NCBI GenBank assembly: GCA_026119855.1
Contig: JAOWBW010000767.1
Coordinates: 310,001 to 374,000 of the forward strand
Reading direction: 5' to 3'
From: Campanula takesimana
Taxonomy: Eukaryota; Streptophyta; Magnoliopsida; Asterales; Campanulaceae
DNA length: 64,000 bases
In this document: positions 10,917 to 20,942 of the stretch, piece by piece
Position numbering within the stretch: the stretch's first letter is position 1
Layout: every line of letters begins with the position of its first letter
Notes under the pieces: generated by a model
The model's database searches: none
What the model was told of the DNA's origin: nothing
The model's input: the letters and a program-made list of their open reading frames with translations, nothing else
Translations under genes and position numbers: made by a program

Positions 10917-12163
10917 CTCCCATGTGACATTATGTCGAGCCAACGACTTTAAAACAAAGGCGCTTGTTGGGAGGCAACCCAACCAGGTATCATTTTATTT
11001 GCTTTCTTTTATTTCAGTCTATCATCATTCTTAGCTAGGGTGCATGTTTACTTTTGATGCAATGAGGACATAGCATGTTCTAAGTTTGGGGGTGGTGGTA
11101 TTCATAAATTCAAAAAAAAAATTAAAAAAAAAAAAAATTATTATATTTATATATTTTTATTGCGTTCGTGTCTTTTATTTCTGGGTCGGTTCGAACTACG
11201 GTGACCTGAGCCCCTTATTGTCCTAGGGGGAACGTAGGCAACGACAGTGCGGTTAAAAAGTGTGTCCGTGTCACCCTAACGGGTCTCTCTGAGTTTGTGG
11301 GTTTATAGGGGAGTGTAAATAGTGTCACCCTCCAAAAAGATTTTTATTTTTGAGTCATTTTTAAATTTTATAAAGGATATTACGCTTGTGTTTTGTTTTG
11401 TGGTGATGTGCAGATAAGCCATAGGCAATAACCATTTTGGAGCGGGGAAAATAGCTGAAAAGAGAGCAGAAATCAAAATTTCAAAGCAGACTAAGGGGTG
11501 CGCACGCCCCCTCACAACGGGTGCGCACGCCCTCTATCAAGCTTAAAAAATCACACCTTCTGATCAAGGGGTGCGCACACCCTCAGAAAAAGGGTGCGCA
11601 CGCCCCCCCCCCCCCCCTGTGAACCAAAAATGGACTTCCTTCTGATTAAAAGGTGCGTGCGCCCCTATGCCGATAGTGCGCGCGCCCTCCTCTGCCCAAA
11701 TGCAACCAGCCGGGTGAAAACAAAGGGGGAAAACGGGAATTATATCATTATGTGAACCTAGCAGCCCTCTTCTCTTTCTCTCTCAAGAAAAACCTCCCAA
11801 ACCCTCATCTCTCTCTCTACAAAATCTCACCAAATCCACAAATTCCAATCAAAATTTCGGCTCAAATCATCCTTCCCCCCTATAACCCTCCTCCATTCCA
11901 AAGATTTCAAGCCTCAATTTCCATTCAAACCGGGCAAATTCAAGATTTTGTTCAAGCTTTGTAGAAGACGAAAAGTGGAGTTTTGGGTGCTTTCGGGTGA
12001 GAATTGGAAGGTGTTGCAGAAGGGAAAAACGATTGTGAGAACAAGAGCTATTTGGGGTCGTCATCTTCTACAACTCCGGCCAAACTCCGGCGACTTTTCC
12101 GGCAAAGTAAGTTGGTTTTCTGAATTGTTTTGTGTTGAGAATTGTTGTGTGAAGCTTGAGATA
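10917..12163 (+). other. Athila spacer with second GC-motif array and CT-rich leader
   Basis: No gene. It contains a polypurine-tract-like AAGTTTGGGGGT (11082-11093), a poly-A/T run (11111-11140), six GTGCGCACGCCC-type motifs (about 11496, 11519, 11567, 11591, 11650, 11674) with a C15-like run at 11605, a weak TATA-like ATTATATCAT (about 11740) and a CT-rich tract (11767-11890). The order motif array, TATA-like box, CT-rich leader mirrors the LTR promoter. An internal promoter for the next ORF is possible but is inference. Confidence 0.6.
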
Positions 12164-13441
12164 ATGGGTCGAACAAAGAAAAATACTCCCGCACCCAATG
12201 TCCTGGGAGAACCTCCTTATGATAACACCAAATTTGTGAATGCGAATGCGGAAGAATTTTATAATAATCACAAGGGTAACAGTTTCATGGTTGAGAGGGA
12301 GTTCGATTGGGACTCTTTTGGGATGAAGGAGTTGTTCTCATTTTATAAATGGAAGGAGTTAGCGTCGGACCCGGCGGCCCGAGGGATATCTCTTGTGGTT
12401 AAATATTTTTATGCCAATGTGTTTGGGAGAGGAGATACGGATAGTTCATTTGTGCATGGTGTGGATGTGGATTATACAAGTAGATCAATTAATCAGTACT
12501 ACCGAATGCCCGTAGGAACGACCGAGGATAAGTGTGCTTACCAGAAGCTGATGAGGGAATTGAACACGATTAACAAAGTGAAAGAGATGCTTCCTACGTT
12601 CTCTGCAATGCTAGGAGTGAACATTGACCCTCAGAGATTCCACAAAGGCAACATTCTCAAGACCAGTGAGCTAGTACCAGAGTTGCAGTATTTGCACTGC
12701 TTCATTTGTGAGCGGATCATGCCATCTTCGCATAAGGGAGATGTACACTGGCGGCGGGCTGCTTTGATGCATGTGGTTATGCGCAGAGAAAAGATAAACA
12801 CTGGGCTCATCATCAGGCAGGAGATGATTCAGTTGACCCAGGGAATGGGGTCCTCAAGTTATAAATTTCCCATTCTGGTCACGGAGTTGGTGGAACTGGC
12901 TGGGTATACTTATGCAAGTAACATTAAGGACATAAAGCCCGGGGCCCCGATCACTCTGAAGAAGGCCACTAATTTAAGGAGGGGATCTACTTCTGCAGCT
13001 GGGAGTAGTAGTCAGGCTGGAGAGGAGATAGAGGAGGAAATGCACAACCTCAACCCTTATGAGGCGACATACTATTTGGCGGGGCAAGTGGCTGGGCATG
13101 AGGACCAGATGAGAGAGTCCAGAAGGGAAAATGCTATGGATTCTTACTCTAACAGCATGTGGCAAGCAAGGACGGATCAAAGGCTAGATAATTTGGAGGA
13201 GGTGATCCACAGAGAAATTGGGGAGAATCAATACTTCAGACGGCGGATGACGGCAAACTTCTTTCCCGAAGAACCATACCCCCCAAAATACCATCCTCCC
13301 CAGTATCCGCCTTATATGAGACCGCCAAACATGCAGTGGACGGGCCATACATGGGATAGGCAGCAAGCAGCTCAAACACCACAATTTCAAGGTGGTAATC
13401 CAAGTGGTCCTTGGGATCATTTCTTTCCCCCACCGCAGTGA
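12164..13441 (+). CDS. Athila extra 3' ORF (env position), plant-transposon domain protein
   Basis: From the ATG at 12164 (MGRTKKNTPAPN) the frame encodes about 425 residues. An upstream in-frame ATG at 11948 exists, but the extra 72 residues look like leader. The body (EFYNNHKGNSFMVERE, then DVDYTSRSINQYYRMP and MHVVMRREKINTG) resembles the putative plant transposon protein domain found in many Athila-like elements. I see no signal peptide or clear membrane segment, so despite its env position nothing here looks like an envelope protein. The C-terminus is Pro/Tyr/Gln-rich. The frame is intact, unlike gag-pol. A GTAAGT splice-donor-like site lies just upstream (12106-12111). Function is unknown. 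Confidence 0.7.
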   Translation: MGRTKKNTPAPNVLGEPPYDNTKFVNANAEEFYNNHKGNSFMVEREFDWDSFGMKELFSFYKWKELASDPAARGISLVVKYFYANVFGRGDTDSSFVHGVDVDYTSRSINQYYRMPVGTTEDKCAYQKLMRELNTINKVKEMLPTFSAMLGVNIDPQRFHKGNILKTSELVPELQYLHCFICERIMPSSHKGDVHWRRAALMHVVMRREKINTGLIIRQEMIQLTQGMGSSSYKFPILVTELVELAGYTYASNIKDIKPGAPITLKKATNLRRGSTSAAGSSSQAGEEIEEEMHNLNPYEATYYLAGQVAGHEDQMRESRRENAMDSYSNSMWQARTDQRLDNLEEVIHREIGENQYFRRRMTANFFPEEPYPPKYHPPQYPPYMRPPNMQWTGHTWDRQQAAQTPQFQGGNPSGPWDHFFPPPQ

Positions 13442-14997
13442 GATGGTTGAGGTACCCCTACACTTTAACTAATTTTGTATGATTTGTTGCATTAGGGGCA
13501 ATGCAAATTTTTAAGTTTGGGGGTATGGGGTACATCTGCTTTGGTTATCTGTTATCATGTTAGTAGGATTTAATTAGTGTTCTAGTTTTAGTTGTTTTAG
13601 GTAAAAATTTAAAAATTTGTTCTTATTATATTTGGAGATGTTGACCACAGTCGATGATGATCCGAGAGCTTATTTTAGTCATTATGGGTGCTATTGTTAA
13701 CCTAGAGTTGGGACTGCATTAGCACTACTAAAGGCATGATTGCACCACCTCTCAATTACATTTTCTTTCCATGATCATGTTATCAAAATAAGAATAATTT
13801 ATGGGATCACTTGATGTATGTTCGGGGACCCTAGAACATTGTTGCATGGTTGTCAATAACAAGTCAATAGGTTATTCGGTATTTATGGCATTTCTTTCTA
13901 AACCCTTTTCTTGGCCTTATTTTGTCTATCTAGTCACTTAAATAAAATCATCGCTAGAACACCCGTTTGAGCCTAGTAATGGATGAAAGAATGGCACATT
14001 AAAGACCGCCGTTCACCTTCTTTTGATACCCGATTTCCTACCCTTTTGCACTTAGAATAGGTTATACCCACCTTGACGAGGAAGTGGATTAGGGAATGAT
14101 GGGAATTTATGGTTAGAAATTGGGATAATGATTTGGGGAATTATGGTTTATGGCCAAAGTTATGGAATGGGTAGATGTAATGAAAAGAAAGGGCAAGCAA
14201 AAAAAAAAAAAAAAAAAAGTGATCATTGATGAGTGTGCAAAGTGATTAAATAAGAACACATTTGTCTTGTGTAAGTATTCAAAAAAAAAAAAAAAAACTT
14301 GTTCCTTTAATGTATTGAAGTGATGATTTGGAAAAGGCCGCAGGAAATAGGGAATTGTGTCTCACCCCAGGTAATTATATAAAGTTCAAGTTTGGGGGTG
14401 AGATAGTGTGGGAATTGGGTGAGCGGAGAGTGTTATCATATTGTGAGGATATACATATTGTAGAAGACTTCTTAGTCTACTTCCTTAACTTCGTATGTCC
14501 TTACCTTCATTTGTAACCGTGAACCTAGCCTTGCACGTTTGTTGTGCTTAAAACTTTATGCCATATTTTCGTTCAATATCGGTAACCGGGTTGACAACTG
14601 TGTATACATGAGTATGAGTGTCCTTGATTTGGTTAACATGCATCATCGTTATCATTTGTGGAATAAGAGCATTAACTTAAGTGATCCCATAAACTAATCT
14701 TATTTTGGTCGCATTGATCACCCCATCACTCATCCTATCATGCTGCGGTGGAAAATCAAACGAGTTAGTAGTGTATATGTGTTGCAATTTGGTTGGCAAT
14801 TGGTACCCATTATTGACACTCGTGTGAGGAACCTGAGACTTGTGGTTAACAATCCCCCATTTGTAATGCGAACAAGCCAAAAATATTTTCTTTTGTTTCT
14901 TTTATGTTTAGTTTTGTAGTTGTGATTATGGTAGTTGGTTAATTTAAGTATTTTGATTTACTCGAGGACGAGCAAAAAGATAAGTTTGGGGGTATTT
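13442..14997 (+). other. Athila 3' spacer with repeated polypurine motifs
   Basis: No gene seen. AAGTTTGGGGGT occurs at 13513-13524, 14388-14399 and 14982-14993; only the last abuts the 3' LTR and can prime plus-strand synthesis. Two poly-A runs lie near 14199-14218 and 14281-14297. An imperfect inverted repeat pairs 13782-13815 with about 14678-14712. The short frame at 14328-14516 has no recognisable content. Confidence 0.7.
14982..14993 (+). other. Polypurine tract of Athila element
   Basis: AAGTTTGGGGGT lies four bases before the 3' LTR, after CTCGAGGACGAGCAAA, an arrangement common at the 3' end of Athila elements. Confidence 0.8.
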
Positions 14998-16388
14998 GAT
15001 GGATGTGTTTTTACACATCAATATTGAATACATTCGTTCTTATCTTGGTGCTAATCTTCGGGTATTTTTGTGTTTTAATGGCTGTTTTTTAGTGTCTTTG
15101 AGTAGAGGGAAAAAGTGTTGAAAAAGGAGGAATTCTGGGCTGTAAAAGTGGAGCAAGGACCTGTGAGGAATTTTGGAAAATATAAGAGATAAGGACTATA
15201 CAGGAAATTATGAAAAGAAGAGAATTCCTGAGGAAAGATCAAGGGTGCGCACGCCCTCAATCATATGGTGCGCGCGCCCCTACTGATCAGAAGGTTGATT
15301 TATTGAAGTCCAATATGGTGCGCACTCCCTCCTTCATATGGTGCGCGCGCCCCCTTATTACAGAAGGTCAGATTTGTGGTACTCAACATGGTGCGCACGC
15401 CCTATCCATTTTGGTGCGCGCGCCCCCTCCCCGATTCAGCCTTGGTGAAGCTATCCTTATTGATTTAGGAATGTAATTCCTTCCCTTATTTTGAGATAAT
15501 TGACCCTAGTATAAAAAGGGACAGTCAGCAGTCATTAGGTTTGGATCTTATGCTTTATTTTTCTCTGAGTTTTTGAAGAACTAAAACGCAGACGAAGTCT
15601 TTTCTTTTCATCATTCAAGATCCAGGTTTTATGTTTTTAGTTTTATTATTTGTGTCATTATGTTGAGTATGAGTAGCTAAGTTTTTAATTCATGGGTTGG
15701 ATGTAAAACACTATCTAATTCTATGTTATAAACGTTTATTTCATATTGATTTCATTCTAGTTCTTCAAAGTATTTTAAATCAAGTTTTTAGGGTTTCAAT
15801 AATTGAGTTAGTCTTTATTGGCCTTTTTAACAACTTAGGGTTTTAACTCCGCCATTGAGTTGGGGATTAAAGCGTAGACCAATGCTTTGAGTATTATATT
15901 TATTTGATGCCGTGATAGAATTCAAGTGAATATAGGTTCAATTGTTCTTGAGAACTTAATAACTTTTTAAATAATTACATGGACTTGATTTGTGAAGTGT
16001 GATTAGATAAAGAGAAAAAGATTGTAATCCGGCCGCCTCACCGTCCCAACCTTTACAAGAAGTGAACGAAACCTGGAATGAATCAATAACTTTATTTTAA
16101 AATAACATAGAAGGATGATAGTGTGAAATCCAACCCGTGAATCTCGTTAATCTGTTTACTTTGTTGCTAGTTGATCATTGTTTTTTTTTAAATTAGTATT
16201 TAATTTCAGTCTTTAGTTAATAAAATAAAATCAAATCAAAAACCCCCCCTCTGGTTACTATTTTGCACTAATTAAATTTACTCGTTTATCCAACAAGTCT
16301 CTGTGGGATCGACCCTCGCTTTTGCGCGTTACTACTACGGTAACTAGTGCGCTTGCTAGGTATTTATTACTTGGAATTTTATCCATCA
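14998..16388 (+). repeat. Athila 3' LTR
   Basis: 1391 bp, TGATGGATGTG to TTATCCATCA, about 98.5% identical to the 5' LTR by eye, with two 1-bp length differences in homopolymers. Its motif array and TATA box (15510-15518) are kept. Confidence 0.95.
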
Positions 16389-16530
16389 CTACATCAGGCA
16401 TCTCTTGGAGAGGAAGATCTTAAGGCTGAAGAAGATTTTGGGATCTGAGAACCCGGCTGACATGTTGACCAAGGTGGTAAACCTTGAAAAGTTGAAGCTA
16501 TGTATAGCTTCAATCGGGCTTGGAGAATAG
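16389..16530 (+). pseudogene. C-terminal end of copia RNase H, resumed after Athila
   Basis: The frame interrupted at 4081 resumes after the duplicated CTACA. It reads through a basic helix and the ENPADMLTK motif typical of the copia RNase H end, to a TAG at 16528-16530. Confidence 0.9.
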
Positions 16531-16629
16531 GAGAGAAGGAAGGCACTACCATGATTGAGGTGAGCACTAGGGAGACACCAAGGATGAGTTGAAGAACGGA
16601 TACGGGGCTTATATGTGCGGTTGATCTCT

Positions 16630-16640
16630 AGGTGGGAGAT
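16630..16640 (+). other. Copia polypurine tract
   Basis: AGGTGGGAGAT lies immediately before the 3' LTR (16641), the standard copia position for plus-strand priming. Confidence 0.8.
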
Positions 16641-17136
16641 TGTTGGAATAGAGGACCAATCGGTACTGGACTTCGGAGCAAAAGGGGAGAAAATCGTCGG
16701 AGGAACTGACCCTTTGGGCGGCCGCCCAGGGTGATGGTGGGCGACCGCCCACTTTATCAGTCTGTACATCCGGAGGAAGCAGTTTTTTGGGCGACCGCCC
16801 AGGCCCTATATGGGCGACCGCCCACTTGTCGAGTGAGACAAAAACTGGTTCGGATTTTAGACTAATTTTCGGGTTCCTTTGTCCATCTAGGGTTAGGTTT
16901 TCATTCTTGGGTGCATATTAAAGCATAGTTCCGCCCCTAAACTCATTGCAACTTCATACAAACATATTATAGTGCAAGATCCTGGCTTGGTAGTGCCCCC
17001 AGACGTAGTCAAACATATTGACGAACTGGGTTAACAATTTCTGTGTCTTTTCCTGTACTTTATTTCTTGTGCTTGTTTGTGGTGCTATATTGTTCTTGGG
17101 ATATTGCTTGGGTGTTGGAGGGTCAATTCCACAACA
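16641..17136 (+). repeat. Copia 3' LTR
   Basis: 496 bp, same ends as the 5' LTR, with all four GGGCGRCCGCCC palindromes kept. Followed by the target-site duplication AATGA (17137-17141). Confidence 0.93.
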
Positions 17137-17177
17137 AATGAAGAGTACAAATAATAATGGTTTGGAAAAACGCATGC

Positions 17178-17830
17178 TGTTATATTTGTACTTTTAGAGC
17201 AATAAACAAGACTTGATAAGAAAAGCAAGCAATCACAAGAACACAGATATACATGGTTCACCAACTTGGCTACGTCCACGGGGAGGGGGAGAGAATATTA
17301 TTATCAATCTGGAGAAACGATTACAAGATCACACTATTACTGTTGCACGAATTTTGATCACAAAATTCCTAACTGTGCAACTGTAGAATTACAAATCTCC
17401 TTGAGCACTCTAATAATTTGTCTATGACAATCTGATGTGTGAGGCTGATTTTGATCTAGACTAATGGCCTCTATTTATACCACTAAAAGTCTATCTCAAA
17501 ATCTGGTAGGAACTTGGAATACAAGTCCAAAACTGACTCGAAACCTTCCCTTTCTGCGCAGCTGCGAAAGCCTGACCGAAACTAGAATCTGGGACCTTGG
17601 TCCGGCCGGGTATAGAGCCTGGTCCGGTCGGACCCTTCACTTGTCCGGTCGGATCTCCTCTATAGCCCCCCTTTCCTAAGCCCTTGATTTATGACGTCTG
17701 ACTGGTCCGGCCGGGTCCTTCCCCAGGTCCGATCGGACCCTTCTGTGCTCCGTCCCGGAATTACGAAATCTTCTATATGTTGTTTAATCGTTTAACTCGG
17801 CGTCTCAAATTCAAAAGCATTAACCTAACA
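17178..17830 (-). mobile_element. LTR relic on the minus strand
   Basis: Plus-strand ends TGTTATATTT and ACCTAACA are LTR-like. Read on the minus strand, a TATA box (GGTATAAATAGAG, 17469-17481) is preceded by five GGTCCGGYCGGAYC-type palindromes (about 17597-17741) and followed by a TTGGTGAACCATGTATATCT-like R-U5 segment, which resembles the solo LTR at 38447-38852. No matching target-site duplication is visible at these ends, so the boundaries are tentative. Confidence 0.55.
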
Positions 17831-18153
17831 TGTACTATGTTATTTTCCATCAATAAAATTACTTCTCTCGGTGAGTTAGGTTGTATCTATTTTTCTTGAA
17901 ACGGAAGGAAAGAGTAATTAAATTTCTTTCGACAACACTGTTTGTGACTAAATTTTTGACACTTACTTTTAAACTTTAATTTAACTCCTCTGGTCAATTG
18001 AGATTTTTCAAAGGCCCAAGCTTTATCAATCATAAAGCTTTCCAGAAGTCCAATAAGGATGTTAAAAAAATGCACAAATTGCAGTTCAGGCCCATTCCCA
18101 TTTAAATTTAGGTTTCACGGCCCAATCCAGAAAGTTTTCTTCATTTTAGTCCC
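17831..18153. other. Spacer upstream of oleosin
   Basis: AT-rich, no gene seen. The AAGCTTT pairs near 18020-18045 form only a short palindrome. Confidence 0.5.
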
Positions 18154-18177
18154 GTGACAGCTCCGAATCCAGACAAC

Positions 18178-18270
18178 AAACGACGTGTCTCAACCACGCC
18201 CCATGCAACCTCTTTCTCGACCACGTGTCACTTCTCCACCACCTTCCTTCTTTCCTTAGTCTCTATAATA
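18178..18270 (+). promoter_or_regulatory. Seed-type promoter elements of oleosin gene
   Basis: Within 180 bp of the start codon are ACGTGTC (18183-18189) and a G-box/ABRE CACGTG (18222-18227), both abscisic-acid response cores; an RY motif CATGCA (18202-18207), bound by B3 factors such as ABI3/FUS3 in seeds; and a TATA-like CTATAATA (18263-18270). This combination is typical of seed-storage and oleosin promoters. Confidence 0.65.
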
Positions 18271-18357
18271 CCCCATCTCTTTTTTCCATTACTCAAAACA
18301 TTTATTGATCAAACCATTTTTGAACCGTCTGAATCGATTCATCATCACTTCTGAAAA

Positions 18358-18792
18358 ATGGCCGAGCACTACCCCCAGCACGGCGGCGGAATGCAGCAGT
18401 CGCTCCACCAACAAGCACCGCGCTCATACCAGGCAGTCAAAGCAGCAACCGCCGCCACTGCCGGCGGCTCCCTCCTCGTCCTCTCCGGTATCACACTTGC
18501 CGGGACCGTGATCGCACTCACCATCGCCACCCCAGTCCTGGTGCTATTCAGTCCGGTGCTCGTCCCGGCTGTAATTACGGCGTTCATGCTGACAACCGGT
18601 TTCTTGGCTTCGGGAGGATTCGGTGTGGCGGCGGTGACGGTACTGGCGTGGATTTACAGGTACATGACGGGAAGGCAACCGGCCGGTGCGGATCAGTTGG
18701 ATCAGGCGAGACACAAGCTCGGGTACAAGGCGCGGGAGATGAAGGACAGGGCTGAACAGGCTGTTGCAGGTGGCGAGCATCACCGTGGCTGA
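18358..18792 (+). CDS. Oleosin (oil-body structural protein)
   Basis: A complete, intronless 144-residue frame. Oleosins coat seed oil bodies and stop them fusing. A short polar N-terminus (residues 1-30) is followed by a long uninterrupted hydrophobic hairpin (about 35-105). The proline knot is intact: P-VLVLF-SP-VLV-P (residues 60-72), matching the family PX5SPX3P. The amphipathic C-terminal helix (DQARHKLGYKAREMKDRAEQ) would lie on the phospholipid surface. Length and the short C-terminus suit a low-molecular-weight (L) oleosin. The promoter has ABRE and RY motifs, fitting expression in maturing seeds. Codon use is markedly GC-richer than the surroundings, as expected for a highly expressed gene in AT-rich DNA. 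Confidence 0.96.
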   Translation: MAEHYPQHGGGMQQSLHQQAPRSYQAVKAATAATAGGSLLVLSGITLAGTVIALTIATPVLVLFSPVLVPAVITAFMLTTGFLASGGFGVAAVTVLAWIYRYMTGRQPAGADQLDQARHKLGYKAREMKDRAEQAVAGGEHHRG

Positions 18793-19099
18793 GCAGGGTG
18801 TTTGGATGTGGCTGCATGCAGCTGATGTTTGTGCATTTGGAGGCTGCATTTAATTTGTTGTGAATTTGTTTTCTTTTTTTCTGTATTGAGTTGCTGAATG
18901 TAGTTCGTTATTTGGGTTGATGTTTTCTGTGTGGAATAATGATAAATATATTATGTAGTAGTTCAATGGATATTATCTTCCTGATCCTTTTTTATTTTCT
19001 TGTGTGAAATGGAAAATGGCATTGTGAATGTTAGATAGTACAGTATATATTAAGAAGTAAACTCAGACCGTTGTATAGACTTGATCTGATTAAGAAATA

Positions 19100-19378
19100 C
19101 TCCTCCCGTTTCATGTCACTTGAGACTTGTATTTCTTTTTTCGTCTGTTTCACTTTACTCGAAACTGCTCAAAATGAATTACTATTCCTCTCACTCATTA
19201 TTTCTCCTACTTTATTTTTACACTCACAATACTAATCAACTTACTATTCCTCCCACTCATTCTCTCTCTTACTCAATTTTTCATACTCACAAACACTTCC
19301 TCCCACTATTTCTTTCTCTTACTTTTCATTAATTTGTGTGCCAAGTTTTTTGTCTCAAGTGATATGAAACGGAAGGGG
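19100..19378. mobile_element. Stowaway-like MITE downstream of oleosin
   Basis: Ends CTCCTCCCGTTTCATGTCAC and, read back, CCCCTTCCGTTTCATATCAC, followed by CTTGAGAC in both arms. TA flanks both sides (19098-19099, 19379-19380). The CT-rich centre is a low-complexity tract. Confidence 0.8.
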
Positions 19379-20042
19379 TAACGTTTTAAAGTGGAATCTT
19401 TAATATAATCTATTACCGGTCCAGTCCAGTTAAAGTTTATGCTTATATTTGGGCTTCTCTCTGCTTCTTGTGACCCATATCTAATTGTAAAAGTGAATAT
19501 AACTACACTTTTTCTTTTAAATTGACCCATATCTTATTCTAAAATAAAAGTGAATATAACTACCTTTTTTGAAATTGAATGTCAAAAAAGTTTTGAAAGT
19601 TAGTCTTTCATTAAAAAATTATTTATTTTTGGATGGGAGCTGTGACTTGTGAGAGTCTCAAAATTTGGTGGGACCCTTCCCCGGACCTTTGCTATGCGGG
19701 GATGTCTTGTGCACCGGACTGCCCTTTTAGTGTGTAAGATTTGTGAATATAATTAGATGGGTAAAGTATAAAAATAGGTTTTATGGGAGAAAACGCAAAT
19801 TTTTGGAAGATATTGAATTATTTGAAATGGACACTAGTTTTACGGTAGAAAACGCAAATTGTTAGGAAACAAAGGGGAAGGTGAGAAAAAGATCTATCTT
19901 CACATAACCAAAGCCCAACTTTCAAAAAAAAATATATATATATAATAAAAAAAAACATAACCAAAGCACAAAACCCAATTTAAACGATTACTCCCTCGGT
20001 TCATGGTCCATAGTCATACTCTTATTTTTTAATCGGTACCAA
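19379..20042. other. Spacer with a SINE fragment, otherwise empty
   Basis: No gene. It holds the SINE piece at 19667-19730, a lone CTCCCTCGGTTCATGG MITE-like end near 19991 and A/T runs. Confidence 0.5.
19667..19730 (+). mobile_element. 3' fragment of an Au-like SINE
   Basis: GGGACCCTTCCCCGGACC, GCTATGCGGGGATG and GTGCACCGG-CTGCCCTTTT match the 3' half of the widespread plant Au SINE in forward orientation. The tRNA-like head is absent. A fuller copy lies at 49495-49660 on the other strand. Confidence 0.6.
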
Positions 20043-20044
20043 AA

Positions 20045-20880
20045 CAATATGGGTGGTCTCCCGTGAGACCGCTCACACAGCGAAGCCAACCCTAGCCGAG
20101 ACGCCAATTTGAGCCAAACCAATTTTTTTTGACCTCCAACTTTTTTTCCCCTGTTATTTTTGTCTCGCTAGCAAAAGTAACATTTTTTCTAAAGAAATAT
20201 AACACTTTATTTTTTCAAAAATGTACTACAATTTTCCTGAAATAGATTAAAGATAACATAAAATTAACAACTAAATGAAAAGCCAACTATATACATGAAT
20301 TTAACCTCTTTTTTTTTTTCAATTGTAATACTTTTCTAGGTTTTATATTCAATTGAAATGCAAAGCCGACTATATACATGAATTTTTGCTTTTTTTAAAA
20401 AAAATAAAGTAACATTTACTATATGAAAATATTACAGTCATCTATATAGAAAATTATAATCATATATGCACTCTGTTACACTTCAAATATTACTTTTTCT
20501 AACCACAAAAAACTATCAAAATTATTTGTATTATTTTGTAAAACTGCTGTTACATTTGACAGTAAAAGTGTTACTTTTTTAAGATGAAACTGTTACTTTT
20601 ATCATAACAGAGTGTTACATCTCAGGAGACGAGCATCTCAATTTTTTTGTGTGTTAAAAAGCATGTTTTTTTAAAAAATAAATCATACCATATCATCATG
20701 ACCTATCTAGTTTTATTCGTTTCGTCGAGACGAACACAACGGTATTTTTAGATTTTTTTTCCAACTTCAAAATCTCAAGATATAGCATTTTTAAGTTATT
20801 AGAGGTTTTTTTTTTTTAAAGGTGACACATGTCGCCCGCTAGGAGGGCAAGAACAGCTAGGCGGGTTGAGTTGGCTGGTT
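20045..20880. mobile_element. TGTAAC-rich non-autonomous element, copy A
   Basis: Shares most of its interior with 42255-43620: GATTAAAGATAACATAAA, a long run of spaced GTAACA/TGTTAC motifs, CGTCTCGTCGAGACGAACAC and AATCTCAAGATATAGCATTT. The left edge begins near GGTCTCCCGTGAGACC. It encodes no protein. Transposon class is not proven; subterminal motif arrays suggest a class II element. Confidence 0.55.
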
Positions 20881-20942
20881 GCTGGGTATGATACATGGGT
20901 GGATTGCCAAACAATATTGTGTTCGAGGTATGTAAGCAAATA

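Larger units (their letters stand above)
4082..16388 (+). mobile_element. Athila-type Ty3/gypsy retrotransposon
   Basis: Near-identical LTRs (4082-5470 and 14998-16388) begin TGATGGATGTG and end TTATCCATCA. The 5-bp target-site duplication CTACA is at 4077-4081 and 16389-16393, inside the copia RNase H. Directly after the 5' LTR is a tRNA-Asp-type primer site, the form Athila elements use. The body has gag, protease, RT-RNase H and integrase regions in Ty3/gypsy order (integrase last), then an extra ORF in the env-like position, then a polypurine tract. Two frameshifts interrupt gag-pol. I count about 20 substitutions between the LTRs by eye (about 1.5%), fewer than between the LTRs of the host copia element, which fits the nesting order. 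Confidence 0.95.
2449..17136 (+). mobile_element. Ty1/copia retrotransposon, internally deleted, split by an Athila insertion
   Basis: Two 496-bp LTRs (2449-2944 and 16641-17136) both start TGTTGGAATA and end TTCCACAACA. The 5-bp target-site duplication AATGA is intact at 2444-2448 and 17137-17141. After the 5' LTR comes a degenerate tRNA-Met primer site, and before the 3' LTR a purine tract. Most of gag and all of protease and integrase are missing; the reverse transcriptase/RNase H end remains, cut in two by the gypsy element at 4082-16388. I count about 14 substitutions between the LTRs by eye (about 2.8%). The RT resembles the Tork (Tnt1-like) lineage; that assignment is inference. Confidence 0.93.

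Noticed and set aside
12164..13441. Athila 3' ORF as a viral-type envelope gene
   Set aside because: Position fits, but no signal peptide, fusion peptide or membrane anchor is visible; the sequence resembles a plant-transposon domain instead.
17187..17835. TGTAC direct repeats (17187-17191, 17831-17835) as the TSD of the minus-strand LTR relic
   Set aside because: Using them would make the left LTR end TTTTAGAG instead of TG, so the match may be chance; ends left open.
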